Positions 16,749-25,442 of a DNA stretch of 64,000 bases are shown piece by piece. Within the stretch, counting starts at the first letter, position 1; the number at the start of each line of letters is the position of its first letter. The stretch lies in assembly GCF_000744785.1 (NCBI RefSeq), contig NZ_JQMO01000003.1:5518001-5582000 (forward strand), in the 5' to 3' direction. Source of the DNA: Kitasatospora azatica KCTC 9699 (GTDB taxonomy: Bacteria; Actinomycetota; Actinomycetes; Streptomycetales; Streptomycetaceae). Under the pieces are notes generated by a model. It worked only from the letters and a program-made list of their open reading frames with translations. It made no database searches and had not been told where the DNA came from. Both the position numbers and the translations under genes were made by a program.

Positions 16749-17540
16749 CGCCGCACCCTAACCGGCCCGGACCGACAGCCATGCCGTTCTGCGAGTCGGT
16801 CCCCGGATCGGTGACGGCCACGCGGCGACCGCCAGCTGCCTGAGCAGCCTCACCAGTTGCCCCCATCCAATGGAATGATTCCAATGAAAATGGCGCGGGG
16901 AAGATACTCATGGGCACCATCAGGATTCACCGCACAATTGTGCAACGCTGAGCTGCACCCGATTACTCTGACCTCGTGCGCAACATGCGCAACATTCCAT
17001 TTTCCCCTTGCGGCAGTTGACGAGCTGGCTGTAGCTTTCGTCGCGGGAAGCAAGGGTGTTGCCAGGTGGCGTGATCATCGCTTGGAACGGCCTCGTCTCA
17101 TGGCGCTTCGAGACAGCCTGATGTCGATCAGCGAAAAGCCGCCGCGGGACTCACTGCCGGAAAGCATCTGCAGCGCGCTTCCTGAGAAAATAGGGGGCAG
17201 GGGGTGGGGATGCATTCCTTATTGGCGCGATTCCGGGAAAGACGTCGACTCGGGCACTCGATTCAGCGTGCCGTCGAAGGCGCGCCGGCGTTGTCGTGCG
17301 CCACTCTCCCCGCCGGGTCCCCAGCGCCCGTACGGCCGCCGGCGCGCGGGCGACGGGCAGGTCGCGCCCCTGGTCGACCGGCTCGACCGGGTCGACCGGA
17401 ATGCGTTCGCGGCCCGCTCGGCGGTCTCGGTGGTTCCCGCGCACCGCTGGGACGCACTCAGTTTCCAGGCGTTTCGATCCGCGCGACCGGGGCGCCCATC
17501 GGATCCGATAAATCCGCTCGAAAGATGACGGGGTTCAGCC
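16749..17540. other. Long intergenic region with AT-rich stretch
   Basis: About 790 bases between the divergent Smr and GH15 genes with no convincing gene. Bases 16860-17010 are AT-richer than average and contain short inverted motifs around GGAATGATTCC and TTGTGCAAC. It probably carries promoters for both directions. The rest looks like noncoding or decayed sequence. Confidence 0.5.
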
Positions 17541-18971
17541 ATGACCGAGTCCACCACCTCGCCCGACCTGCCCGCCCGCACGAATCGGCCCACCGGCACT
17601 TCCCGAGCTCGGACGGACGTCCAGAAAAGCATTGCCCCGGGAGCGGTCGACCTGCCGTCGCTGGTGCCAATCATGTACACGTTCATGTTCCGGAACATCG
17701 CGAGTGACGGCTTCGTCTTCAGCGATCCGCAGTCGCCGGGCGACATTTCCCGGGACTCGAAGCCGGGCTGCATCATCGCCGCCCCGTCCTTCCCCGCCGA
17801 CACCCCCGGCATCGACGAGGACTACGTCTTCAACTGGGTGCGCGACGGGGCGATCACGGCCATGGAGGTGGCCAAGGCGGGCATGCCCACCCGCCCGGGC
17901 GGGACGGTGCAGACGCTCAACGACTACGTCCAGTTCGCCGACCTCTGCCACTCCAACGCCCAGCCGCCGCTGACCAAGGGTCACGCCTGCTTCAACATCG
18001 CCGGCGACGCCCGCCCGTGGACCGAGCAGAACGACGGTCCGGCCCTGCAGTCGATCACCATCCTGGCCGCCTACGACCAGCTCGACCTCGACACCCAGAA
18101 GCGGGCGGTCGACCTGGTGAACGCGAACGTGGCGTACCTGCTCGGCGTCTACGAGGACGCCACCACGAACCTGTGGGAGGAGCACAACGGGTTCAGCTTC
18201 TTCGCCCGGGCCGCCCAGCTGCGCTGCTTCGAGGAGATCCAGGCCTCGACCGTCGTCGGGATCGACAAGCCGGTCGAGCTGCGGCCCGCCATCGACTGGC
18301 TGCGCCAGGCCCTCGCGAGCCACTGGGACGGAAGCAAGTACGTGAGCATGATGGCCGACCCCGGCAACGGGGCCCAGCCGTCGCCGCAGAACCCGGTCGT
18401 CAGCGGTTACGACCCGAACATCGACATCGTCCAGTCGGCCGTCTACGGCGCCGTTCCGATCACCGACACCAAGCTGCTGGCCACGGCGGCCCAGCTGCGG
18501 TCGCAGTGGGAGGAAGGCGGCATCGCCTTCTACCCGGTCAACAAGGCGGACCGGGAGGCGTTCGGTATCGGGCCGCTGTTCGGCCGCTACCCGGGCGACG
18601 TCTACGACGGTGACACCTCGCACCCGGTGCTCGGCGGTCACCCCTGGGCCCTGTCCACCTGCAACGTCGCCGAGCTGCACTACAAGCTGGCCGCCGAGAT
18701 CACGGCGAGCGGCAAGGTGCCCCTGGACGACCTGTCCGCACCCTTCTTCGCCCAGTCCGGCATCGACGCGTCGACGGCCCCGGCGGCAGCCGCCACCGCC
18801 CTGGTGGCGACCGGTGACGCCATGGTGCGGGCCGTCATCTACCACAGCGACAACCTGGAGCTCTCCGAGCAGTTCGACGGCGCCACCGGCTTCGAGCGCA
18901 GTGTGCACAACCTGACGTGGAGCTTCGCCGCCTACCTGTCCGCCATGCGAGCCCGGGCCGAGGCCGAGTGA
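17541..18971 (+). CDS. GH15-family glucoamylase-like glycoside hydrolase
   Basis: A 476-residue protein matching the fungal-type glucoamylase (GH15) catalytic (alpha/alpha)6 barrel. Typical segments are GCIIAAPSFP, then YVFNWVRDGAI, PWTEQNDGPALQSI and LWEEHNGFSFFARAAQ; the glutamate of LWEE and a second glutamate in the later barrel are the expected acid/base pair. It would release glucose from alpha-glucans or cleave an alpha-glucoside. There is no signal peptide, unlike secreted glucoamylases, so the substrate should be intracellular. It opens the sugar-oxidation operon, 81 bp before the GMC gene. The ATG has a weak ribosome site (GGGG). Confidence 0.85.
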   Translation: MTESTTSPDLPARTNRPTGTSRARTDVQKSIAPGAVDLPSLVPIMYTFMFRNIASDGFVFSDPQSPGDISRDSKPGCIIAAPSFPADTPGIDEDYVFNWVRDGAITAMEVAKAGMPTRPGGTVQTLNDYVQFADLCHSNAQPPLTKGHACFNIAGDARPWTEQNDGPALQSITILAAYDQLDLDTQKRAVDLVNANVAYLLGVYEDATTNLWEEHNGFSFFARAAQLRCFEEIQASTVVGIDKPVELRPAIDWLRQALASHWDGSKYVSMMADPGNGAQPSPQNPVVSGYDPNIDIVQSAVYGAVPITDTKLLATAAQLRSQWEEGGIAFYPVNKADREAFGIGPLFGRYPGDVYDGDTSHPVLGGHPWALSTCNVAELHYKLAAEITASGKVPLDDLSAPFFAQSGIDASTAPAAAATALVATGDAMVRAVIYHSDNLELSEQFDGATGFERSVHNLTWSFAAYLSAMRARAEAE

Positions 18972-19052
18972 CCCCGGGGCCGACCGACCCGAATCCCGAC
19001 CACCGCTCCGGTCCCGGCTGCGCCCGGGACCTGGCAGAGGAGTAACTGCCCC

Positions 19053-20978
19053 ATGTACGCGAAATTCCCCGACGGGGCGGCGAAGCGTACCGACCCCGCG
19101 GCGGCGGCCGAGGTTCTCTACGACGCCGTGATCGTCGGTGGCGGGATCGCCGGTGCCATCGTCGCCGCGCGGCTGGCCGAGGCCGGCAAGAGGGTGCTGA
19201 TCCTCGAAGCGGGCCCGGCCGAGGACCTCACCCTGCGGGGCTACGAGGACTACCTCGACCGCTTCTACTCGGCCACCAGCAAGGACAACCAGGCCCCCTA
19301 CCCGGTCGTCGCCAACGCTCCGATGCCCCGCGGCACCGACGCACGGCGCATCTTCCCGGGTGCGCCCGACACCTCGGCCTACATCGTCCAGAGCGGGCCC
19401 TTCGCCACCGACACCACCTACACCAGGGTCCTCGGCGGCACCACCATGCACTGGGAGGCCAAGACGCTGCGGATGCTGCCCGAGGACTTCCGGATGCGCA
19501 CCCTCTACGGCGAGGGGACCGACTGGCCGATCGGCTACGAGGACCTCGCCCCGTACTACAACGAGGCCGAACGCGAGATCGGCGTCTCCGCCGACGTCGC
19601 CGACCAGGCCTACCTCGGGATCACCTTCGACCAGGACTACGTGTTCCCCATGAAGGGGCTGCCGCTGTCCTACCTGGACCGGATGGTGGCGGCGGACCTC
19701 GACGGGATGCCGGTCGAACTCGACGGGGAGAAGCGGGAGCTGCGGGTCCGGCCGTTCCCCCAGGGGCGGAACGGGATACCGAACCCGGCCTACGACGGCG
19801 GGAAGGGATACGTACCGCGCGGGGCGGTGAGCACGTACCAGGTCGAGGTCGGCGGGCGGTGCCAGGGCAACAACAACTGCGTGCCGATCTGCCCGGTGCA
19901 GGCCAAGTACAACGCCGGCAAGACCCTCGCCGCGGCCCTGCGGAGCGGCCGGGTCGACCTGGTGGCCCAGGCGGTCGCCCACAAGGTGCACATCGACGAG
20001 CAGACCGGCCGAGTGACCGAGATCGAGTACCGCCGCTACGACCGGCCCGACAGCCCCGGCTTCACCACCGTGCGGGCCCGGGGCCGGCTGTTCATCCTGG
20101 CCGCCAACGCGGTGGAGAACCCCCGGCTGATGCTGGCCTCGGGCCTGCGCAGCTCGAGCGGCCTGATGGGGCGCAACTTCATGGACCACGCCTACCTACT
20201 GGCGTGGGCCCTGCTGCCGGAGGTGGCCGGCACCTTCCGGGGCACGAACTGCACCGGCGGCATCACCGACCTGCGCGGGGGCCGGTTCCGCCGCCGCCAG
20301 GCGGCATTCAGCGTCGACATCCACAACGACGGCTGGGGCTGGGCGCGCGGCGCGCCGATGACCGACCTGGTCGACCTGGTGGACGCCGGTGGTCGCTACG
20401 GCGAGTCCCTGCGCCAGGGCCTGGTGGACCGGGTGTCCCGCCAGTTGCAACTGGCGTTCATGGTCGAGGTCCCCGCCAACCCGAGCAACCGGGTCACCGT
20501 GGACCCGGCCGTCACCGACAGCCTGGGGAACATGCGGCCCATCCTCAGCTACGACATCCCCGACTACACGATGCGCGGGGTGGCTTACGCCCGGCAGCTG
20601 TCGAAGCGGATCTTCGCCCGCCTCGGGGCCGAGGACCACACCGCGTACGACCCCAACTTCTGGGGCTACGCCGTGCACGAGGGCGAGGGGTACGAGATCC
20701 GCGGCGGCAACCACCTCGCCGGCACCCACGTGATGGGCAGCGACCCGTCGACCTCGGTGGTCAACGCGGACCAGCGGAGCTGGGACCACGAGAACCTCTA
20801 CCTGGTCGGCGGGGGCAGCATGCCCACCGTGGGCACCTCGAACGTGACGCTCACCGTCGCGGCCCTGTGCCTGCGCAGCACCCGCGCCATGCTGGCCCAG
20901 CTCGAGTCCGAGACCGCACCGATCCACGTCAGCACGAACGGCGCCGCCCAGGGCCGACCCCAGGAGGCGGGCCAGTGA
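19053..20978 (+). CDS. GMC-family FAD oxidoreductase
   Basis: A 641-residue glucose-methanol-choline oxidoreductase. The N-terminal dinucleotide fold reads VIVGGGIAGAIVAARL with an E in LILEAGP. A Cys-rich segment, CQGNNNCVPICPVQAKY (Cys 270, 276, 280), is like that of sugar dehydrogenases and carbohydrate 3-oxidases in the family. The C-terminal catalytic part has HLAGTHVMG and GTSNVTLTVAAL. No Tat signal is present. A GAGGAG site lies upstream of the ATG. Its stop overlaps the next gene (GTGA). Together with the small subunit two genes later it probably forms a cytoplasmic sugar or polyol dehydrogenase; the substrate and oxidised position are unknown. Confidence 0.88.
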   Translation: MYAKFPDGAAKRTDPAAAAEVLYDAVIVGGGIAGAIVAARLAEAGKRVLILEAGPAEDLTLRGYEDYLDRFYSATSKDNQAPYPVVANAPMPRGTDARRIFPGAPDTSAYIVQSGPFATDTTYTRVLGGTTMHWEAKTLRMLPEDFRMRTLYGEGTDWPIGYEDLAPYYNEAEREIGVSADVADQAYLGITFDQDYVFPMKGLPLSYLDRMVAADLDGMPVELDGEKRELRVRPFPQGRNGIPNPAYDGGKGYVPRGAVSTYQVEVGGRCQGNNNCVPICPVQAKYNAGKTLAAALRSGRVDLVAQAVAHKVHIDEQTGRVTEIEYRRYDRPDSPGFTTVRARGRLFILAANAVENPRLMLASGLRSSSGLMGRNFMDHAYLLAWALLPEVAGTFRGTNCTGGITDLRGGRFRRRQAAFSVDIHNDGWGWARGAPMTDLVDLVDAGGRYGESLRQGLVDRVSRQLQLAFMVEVPANPSNRVTVDPAVTDSLGNMRPILSYDIPDYTMRGVAYARQLSKRIFARLGAEDHTAYDPNFWGYAVHEGEGYEIRGGNHLAGTHVMGSDPSTSVVNADQRSWDHENLYLVGGGSMPTVGTSNVTLTVAALCLRSTRAMLAQLESETAPIHVSTNGAAQGRPQEAGQ

Positions 20979-22087
20979 CCGCGTCGACCATCGAGAACCG
21001 TGACGACCTGATCAGCTACCTGAACGCGGCGATGGCGCTCGAGCACGCGACCATCCCCACCTACCTGACCGCGTTCTACTCCATCCACTCCAGCACCAAC
21101 TCCGACGCCGCCCACATCATCCGGGTGGTCGCGGTGGAGGAGATGCTGCACCTGACCCTCGCCGCCAACGTCCTGAACGCCATCGGCGGGACACCCGACC
21201 TGACGCGCCCCGGCTTCGTACCGTCCTACCCGGCCTATCTGCCCGACGGGGAGGACGACTTCACCGTCGACCTGCGGCCTTTCTGCCCCGAGGCGGTGGA
21301 GACGTTCTGCAAGATCGAGCGGCCGGGCAAGGCCCCCAGCGCCGACTCACGGCTGGTGCGCACCCCGGACCACGGCAGGCCGCTGCTGGTCTCCAGCCCC
21401 ACGGCCGAGGGGATGCACTTCTACAGCATCGGCGAGTTCTACGAGGAGATCATCGAAGGCCTCGAGCAGGTGGCGGCCGCCGACCCCGGGCTGTTCTGCG
21501 GGGATCCGGCCCGGCAGGTGGGGCCCGAGTACTTCTACTCCGGCGGCGGCCAGGTGATCACCGTTTCCGACCTGGACTCGGCCCGCCGGGCGCTGCGCTT
21601 CATCGCCGATCAGGGCGAGGGCCTCGACTCCGGCATCTACGACGCGGACGGCGAGTTGGCCCACTACTACCGGTTCCGGCAGCTGCAGCTCGGCCGCTAC
21701 TACCAGGCGGGCGACCACCCCGACGCGCCCTCGGGGCCGCCGCTCACCGTCAGTTGGGACGACGTGTACCGGCTGAAGGTGAGCGCCCGGCTGGCCGACT
21801 ACCCGGCGGGATCGGAACTCGCCGGCGCCGCCCGGAAGTTCAACGCCGAGTACGGCGCCTTCCTGGCGCTGCTCAGCAGGGCCTTCAACGGGAAGCCGGA
21901 GCTCCTGCAGGACGCGGTCTGGTACATGTTCCGGCTGCGCGACGGGTTCAACCGGCTGGTGCGCAACCCGCTGCCGGGCAGCGACGGCCTGCACGCCGCG
22001 CCGACCTTCGAGATCCCGGCCGCGGTCGGATCGGGTCCGGACGCCGCACGGACCGTCGGCGGGACACCCGGGGCGGTGGCGCGATGA
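20975..22087 (+). CDS. Ferritin-fold (VioB/RebD-like) protein
   Basis: A 370-residue protein starting at GTG (AGGAGG upstream) and overlapping the GMC stop by 4 bp. The N-terminal half matches the ferritin-like domain of iminophenyl-pyruvate dimer synthases (PF12902 type): LEHATIPTYLTAFYSI and VEEMLHLTLAANVLNAIGG give two helices with E and E-x-x-H metal ligands. The second half contains further helices and ends in a poorly conserved tail. Family members such as VioB and RebD act on oxidised amino acids; here the neighbours are sugar enzymes, so a non-haem iron oxidase or accessory role is only inferred. Overlaps with genes on both sides suggest the products work together. Confidence 0.78.
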   Translation: MTASTIENRDDLISYLNAAMALEHATIPTYLTAFYSIHSSTNSDAAHIIRVVAVEEMLHLTLAANVLNAIGGTPDLTRPGFVPSYPAYLPDGEDDFTVDLRPFCPEAVETFCKIERPGKAPSADSRLVRTPDHGRPLLVSSPTAEGMHFYSIGEFYEEIIEGLEQVAAADPGLFCGDPARQVGPEYFYSGGGQVITVSDLDSARRALRFIADQGEGLDSGIYDADGELAHYYRFRQLQLGRYYQAGDHPDAPSGPPLTVSWDDVYRLKVSARLADYPAGSELAGAARKFNAEYGAFLALLSRAFNGKPELLQDAVWYMFRLRDGFNRLVRNPLPGSDGLHAAPTFEIPAAVGSGPDAARTVGGTPGAVAR

Positions 22088-22593
22088 CCGCCCCGTCGTT
22101 CGAGGAGTTCCTCCTCCTGTCGGTCGACCTCACCGCCTTCGAGCGGACCGACCTGCTCGGCACGGGTCTGGCCCACCAGTACCTCGCCAAAGCGCGGGCC
22201 GCCTGCGGCGACGAGGTCGTCACCGCCCTTCTGGACGCCCACCGGGCGGCCCGGGCCGAGGCGGCCGACGGTGTCGGAGGCCATGACCGGGCCCTGCTCG
22301 ACCGGGCCCTGCGCCACCGGATCTTCAGCGACGACCGCCTCGGCCCGGTGGCCCGCAATGTGATCAAGCTCTGGTACGCCGGGACGTGGTACGGCCTGCC
22401 GCCCGAGTGGACCGACCGCTACGGCGCCCAGACGGCGGCCGAGACCTCCACGGTCACCGCCGCCTCCTACCAGGAGGGGCTGCTCTGGCCGGCCATCGGG
22501 GCCAATCCGCCCGGTGCCAAGGCACCCGGCTACGGCTCCTGGGCCCAGCCGCCCCGCATCGAGGACCGTTACCTGAAGGGGGACGCGAAATGA
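22084..22593 (+). CDS. Sorbitol-dehydrogenase-type small subunit
   Basis: A 169-residue protein resembling the small subunit of membrane-bound fructose/sorbitol dehydrogenases (PF12318 type). Seen: FLLLSVDLTAFERTDLLGTG at the start, KLWYAGTWYGLP in the middle and EGLLWPAIGANPPGAKAPGYGSWA near the end. In known complexes this subunit stabilises the flavin subunit and carries the Tat signal; here no Tat signal is visible, so the complex should stay in the cytoplasm. It overlaps both neighbours by 4 bp (ATGA). Partner is most likely the GMC protein, although the ferritin-like gene lies between them. Confidence 0.8.
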   Translation: MTAPSFEEFLLLSVDLTAFERTDLLGTGLAHQYLAKARAACGDEVVTALLDAHRAARAEAADGVGGHDRALLDRALRHRIFSDDRLGPVARNVIKLWYAGTWYGLPPEWTDRYGAQTAAETSTVTAASYQEGLLWPAIGANPPGAKAPGYGSWAQPPRIEDRYLKGDAK

Positions 22594-23504
22594 CCGAACT
22601 GGGTGACCGCCTCGGCCCGGACAAGGTGAAGCTCGGCGTCTGCTGCACCCTGTGGTGGAACGACGACTTCCCCAGCATCGACGCCGGCATCTCCTTCGGC
22701 CAGGCCGTCAGCGAGATGGCGCTCGCCGGCTTCCAGGGCTGCAGCCTCGGGCACAAGTACCCCTCGGACGCCGCCGAGCTCAAGGCCGCGCTCGACCTGC
22801 GCGGCCTGCAGGTCTCCGAGCCCTGGACGAGCACGTACTTCACGATCGCCAAGATGCGGCAGAAGACGATCGAGGCCTTCGAGAAGACGCTGGTCCACAT
22901 CAAGGCGCTCGGCGGCACCGAGGTGGTGGTGGCCGAGTTCGGCGCCTCCTCGCACCTGCTCCCGGTCGACGTGTTCGCCAACCGCCCGGTCTTCACCGAC
23001 GCCCAGTGGGACGACCTGACCTCGGGCTTGGAAGAGCTCGGCAAGATCGCCAACTCGGCCGGGATGAAGCTCAGTTACCACCACCACATGGGTACCGGCG
23101 TGATGACCCGGGCCGACGTCGACCGGCTGATGTCCTCGACGGATCCGGCCCTGGTCCACCTGCTGCTCGACACCGGCCACATCGCCTTCGCCGGCGACGA
23201 CCCGCTGGAGCTGGCCCGCGCCTACGCCGACCGCATCGGCCACGTCCACATGAAGAGCGTCCGGTCCGAGATCGTGCGGCGGGTGCGCGGCGAAGGCCTG
23301 TCGTTCCAGGAGGGCGTCGAACTCGGCGTGTTCACCGTGCCCGGAGACGGCGCGATCGACTTCCGGCCCATCCTCGGGGTGCTGGCCGAGGCCGACTACC
23401 GGGGCTGGCTCGTCGTGGAAGCCGAGCAGGACCCGAACAAGGCCGTCCCGCTCGAGTACGCCAAGAAAGCCCGCGCCTACCTCGCCGACCTCCTCGGCTG
23501 GTAG
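22590..23504 (+). CDS. IolE-like sugar isomerase/dehydratase (TIM barrel)
   Basis: A 304-residue xylose-isomerase-like TIM barrel. The end, LVVEAEQDPNKAVPLEYAKKAR, is typical of myo-inosose dehydratase (IolE), and the barrel has expected metal-binding positions in KLSYHHHMGTGV, LLLDTGHIAFAG and GHVHMKSV. It overlaps the preceding gene by 4 bp. IolE removes water from a keto-cyclitol; here the substrate may be a keto-sugar or keto-cyclitol made by the GMC enzyme. The other iol genes are not present, so assignment as a true inosose dehydratase is not safe. Confidence 0.82.
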   Translation: MTELGDRLGPDKVKLGVCCTLWWNDDFPSIDAGISFGQAVSEMALAGFQGCSLGHKYPSDAAELKAALDLRGLQVSEPWTSTYFTIAKMRQKTIEAFEKTLVHIKALGGTEVVVAEFGASSHLLPVDVFANRPVFTDAQWDDLTSGLEELGKIANSAGMKLSYHHHMGTGVMTRADVDRLMSSTDPALVHLLLDTGHIAFAGDDPLELARAYADRIGHVHMKSVRSEIVRRVRGEGLSFQEGVELGVFTVPGDGAIDFRPILGVLAEADYRGWLVVEAEQDPNKAVPLEYAKKARAYLADLLGW

Positions 23505-23553
23505 CCCGACAGCGGGGACACCAGGAGCGGACACGGGAGCGAGGACACCAGGA

Positions 23554-24555
23554 ATGAACGCGGCAGTCCGGCGGGACATCTTTTTCAGCTTCTTCATGTT
23601 CACGGCCGACCTGCGGCCGCAGGACTCGGACTACACCCAGGTTCTGATCAGCCATCTGAAGGCCCTGACCGAGATGGGCTACGACGGCTTCGACCTGCAC
23701 ATCGCCACCCAGCCCGAGACCGTCGACCACCGGATCGAGGTCGACAGCTACGTCGGCCTCAAGAAGGCGTTCGACGAGGCGGGCCTGCGGGAGGTGAAGT
23801 TCACCACCAACGTCGGCACCACGCGGACCTTCGACCCGACCTCGCCCTACCAGGAGCAGCGCAGGCAGGCCCTTTCCTACCTGAAGTCGCGGGTCGACAT
23901 CACCCGGGTGCTGGGCGGCGACTCGATCATGTCGGGGCCGTTCCTCTACCCCTACGGGGTCTTCCCGGTCACCGACGCCGGTGCGCCGATGTGGAGCGAC
24001 GCCCTCCAGGACTGGATGAAGTCGCGCTACCACGCGGCGCGTTCGATCTTCGAGGAGTTGGCGCAGTACGCCGCGGCGCAGGAGGTGAAGCTCGCCATCG
24101 AGCCGGTCAAGAGCTGGGAGACGCCCCCGCCCAACTCGGTCTCGGAGGTGCTGGACTTCCTGGAGGGCCTCGGACCCCGGTCGGGTGGCGTGACGGTCGA
24201 CACCGCGCAGGTGGTGATGGAGAGTCAGGGGCCGGAGGCCTTCCGGGAGAACATCGCCCGGGCCGCGCGGCAGGACCGGCTCAGCTACGTCCACCTCTCC
24301 GCGCCCGACCGCGGTGCGGTGCGGGACAGCTGGATCCCGTGGGACATCGTCCGGACGGAGATCGAGCCGGTCTACCGCGGCCCGTACCTGGTCGAGGTGT
24401 TCAACGCGATTCCGCCGTTCGACAGTTCGATGCGGATGGCGCGCCGGCGCTTCTGGCGGCCCGGCGAGGACGACCCGGTGCGCGGCGTCGACAGCGCCTA
24501 CCAGGTCGCGCTGGCCGCGCTGGACGAAGTGCGGGCCCAACTCCCGTCCGCCTGA
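23554..24555 (+). CDS. Sugar phosphate isomerase/epimerase-like TIM barrel
   Basis: A 333-residue member of the xylose-isomerase-like TIM-barrel superfamily (AP endonuclease 2 fold). Visible strands include YDGFDLHIA, VKLAIEPVKSWETPP with the metal-binding Glu, GGVTVDTAQVVM and LSYVHLSAPDRG. The length fits sugar 3-keto epimerases and also the catalytic large subunit type of C-glycoside-cleaving enzymes. It starts 49 bp after the IolE-like gene with an AGGA site. The likely role is isomerisation, epimerisation or elimination on an oxidised sugar. Two barrels of this fold in one operon suggest two consecutive steps. Confidence 0.8.
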   Translation: MNAAVRRDIFFSFFMFTADLRPQDSDYTQVLISHLKALTEMGYDGFDLHIATQPETVDHRIEVDSYVGLKKAFDEAGLREVKFTTNVGTTRTFDPTSPYQEQRRQALSYLKSRVDITRVLGGDSIMSGPFLYPYGVFPVTDAGAPMWSDALQDWMKSRYHAARSIFEELAQYAAAQEVKLAIEPVKSWETPPPNSVSEVLDFLEGLGPRSGGVTVDTAQVVMESQGPEAFRENIARAARQDRLSYVHLSAPDRGAVRDSWIPWDIVRTEIEPVYRGPYLVEVFNAIPPFDSSMRMARRRFWRPGEDDPVRGVDSAYQVALAALDEVRAQLPSA

Positions 24556-24586
24556 ACTCGATCCACCACAGCAGAGAGGTCCCCGC

Positions 24587-25414
24587 ATGCCGGCTCAGGT
24601 GTCGGATCCCATCGTCATGGTCGTGAAGCGGGCGGGCAACGTCCGCATTCACACCTTCGTCGCCTCCTTCGCGTACAACAACATCGCGAACGCCACGCAC
24701 ATCATCGAGACCGAGAACCAACTGGTGCTCGTCGACGGGCAGTTCCTGGCGCCCTACGCAAGGGCGTTCAGGGAGTACGCGGACAGCCTGGGCAAGCCGA
24801 TCGAGCGGCTGTACCTCTCGCACCGGCACCCCGACCACTGGTTCGGCACCGGGGCGGCGTTCGCCGACGTCACCATCCACGCGCTGCCCGAGACCATGAG
24901 CTTCATCGAGGAGCACGGCGAGGACTCCAGGAGCGACCACTGGAAGCTCGGTGACCTGCTGCCGGACCGGATCGTCGTCCCGCAGAAGCTCGCCGGCCCC
25001 GGTGAGGAGATGATCGACGGGGTCAGGTACGTCTTCGACCGGGTGACGGACACCGAGATCGACTACCACCTCACCATCAAGCTCCCCGAGTTGGGCGTGT
25101 ACATCGCCCAGGACCTGCTCTACAGCGGAACCCACCTGTACCTGACGAAGCACATGGACCACTGGATCCGGGTGCTGCAGGACATGCTGGTGGAGGACTA
25201 CGAGCTGTTCCTGCCGGGCCACGGCCTGCCGGCCGACAAGAACGAAGTCGCTCGCAACATCGAGTACCTGTCGGCCGCTCGCCAGGCCATCGGCAACGGC
25301 CTGGCGGACGACGCCTTCAAGGACTTCATGCTCCAGCGGTATCCCGAACGCAGGTGTCCGGGCATCTTCGACATCTACCTGCCCCGGCTGTTCGGCGGCG
25401 CGAGCGACTACTGA
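24587..25414 (+). CDS. Metallo-beta-lactamase-fold hydrolase
   Basis: A 275-residue MBL-fold protein with the signature HRHPDHW (a variant of HxHxDH), a downstream IAQDLLYSGTH in which the bridging Asp lies, and LPGHGLP with the last metal histidine. Such proteins hydrolyse lactones, thioesters or similar bonds. The ATG follows a GAGAGG site 31 bp after the previous gene. In this operon it could open a sugar lactone or release a product; direct evidence is lacking. The first histidine is offset (SHRHPDHWFG), so metal content may be normal despite the look of the motif. Confidence 0.82.
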   Translation: MPAQVSDPIVMVVKRAGNVRIHTFVASFAYNNIANATHIIETENQLVLVDGQFLAPYARAFREYADSLGKPIERLYLSHRHPDHWFGTGAAFADVTIHALPETMSFIEEHGEDSRSDHWKLGDLLPDRIVVPQKLAGPGEEMIDGVRYVFDRVTDTEIDYHLTIKLPELGVYIAQDLLYSGTHLYLTKHMDHWIRVLQDMLVEDYELFLPGHGLPADKNEVARNIEYLSAARQAIGNGLADDAFKDFMLQRYPERRCPGIFDIYLPRLFGGASDY

Positions 25415-25442
25415 CCAGCGACTACTGACTGCGGAGGTCACC

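Noticed and set aside
17535..20189. 884-codon minus-strand frame over the GH15 and GMC genes
   Set aside because: Antisense shadow; the plus-strand proteins show clear domains and motifs.
22590..23504. Calling the IolE-like gene a true myo-inosose dehydratase
   Set aside because: No other inositol catabolism genes are present; kept as IolE-like only.
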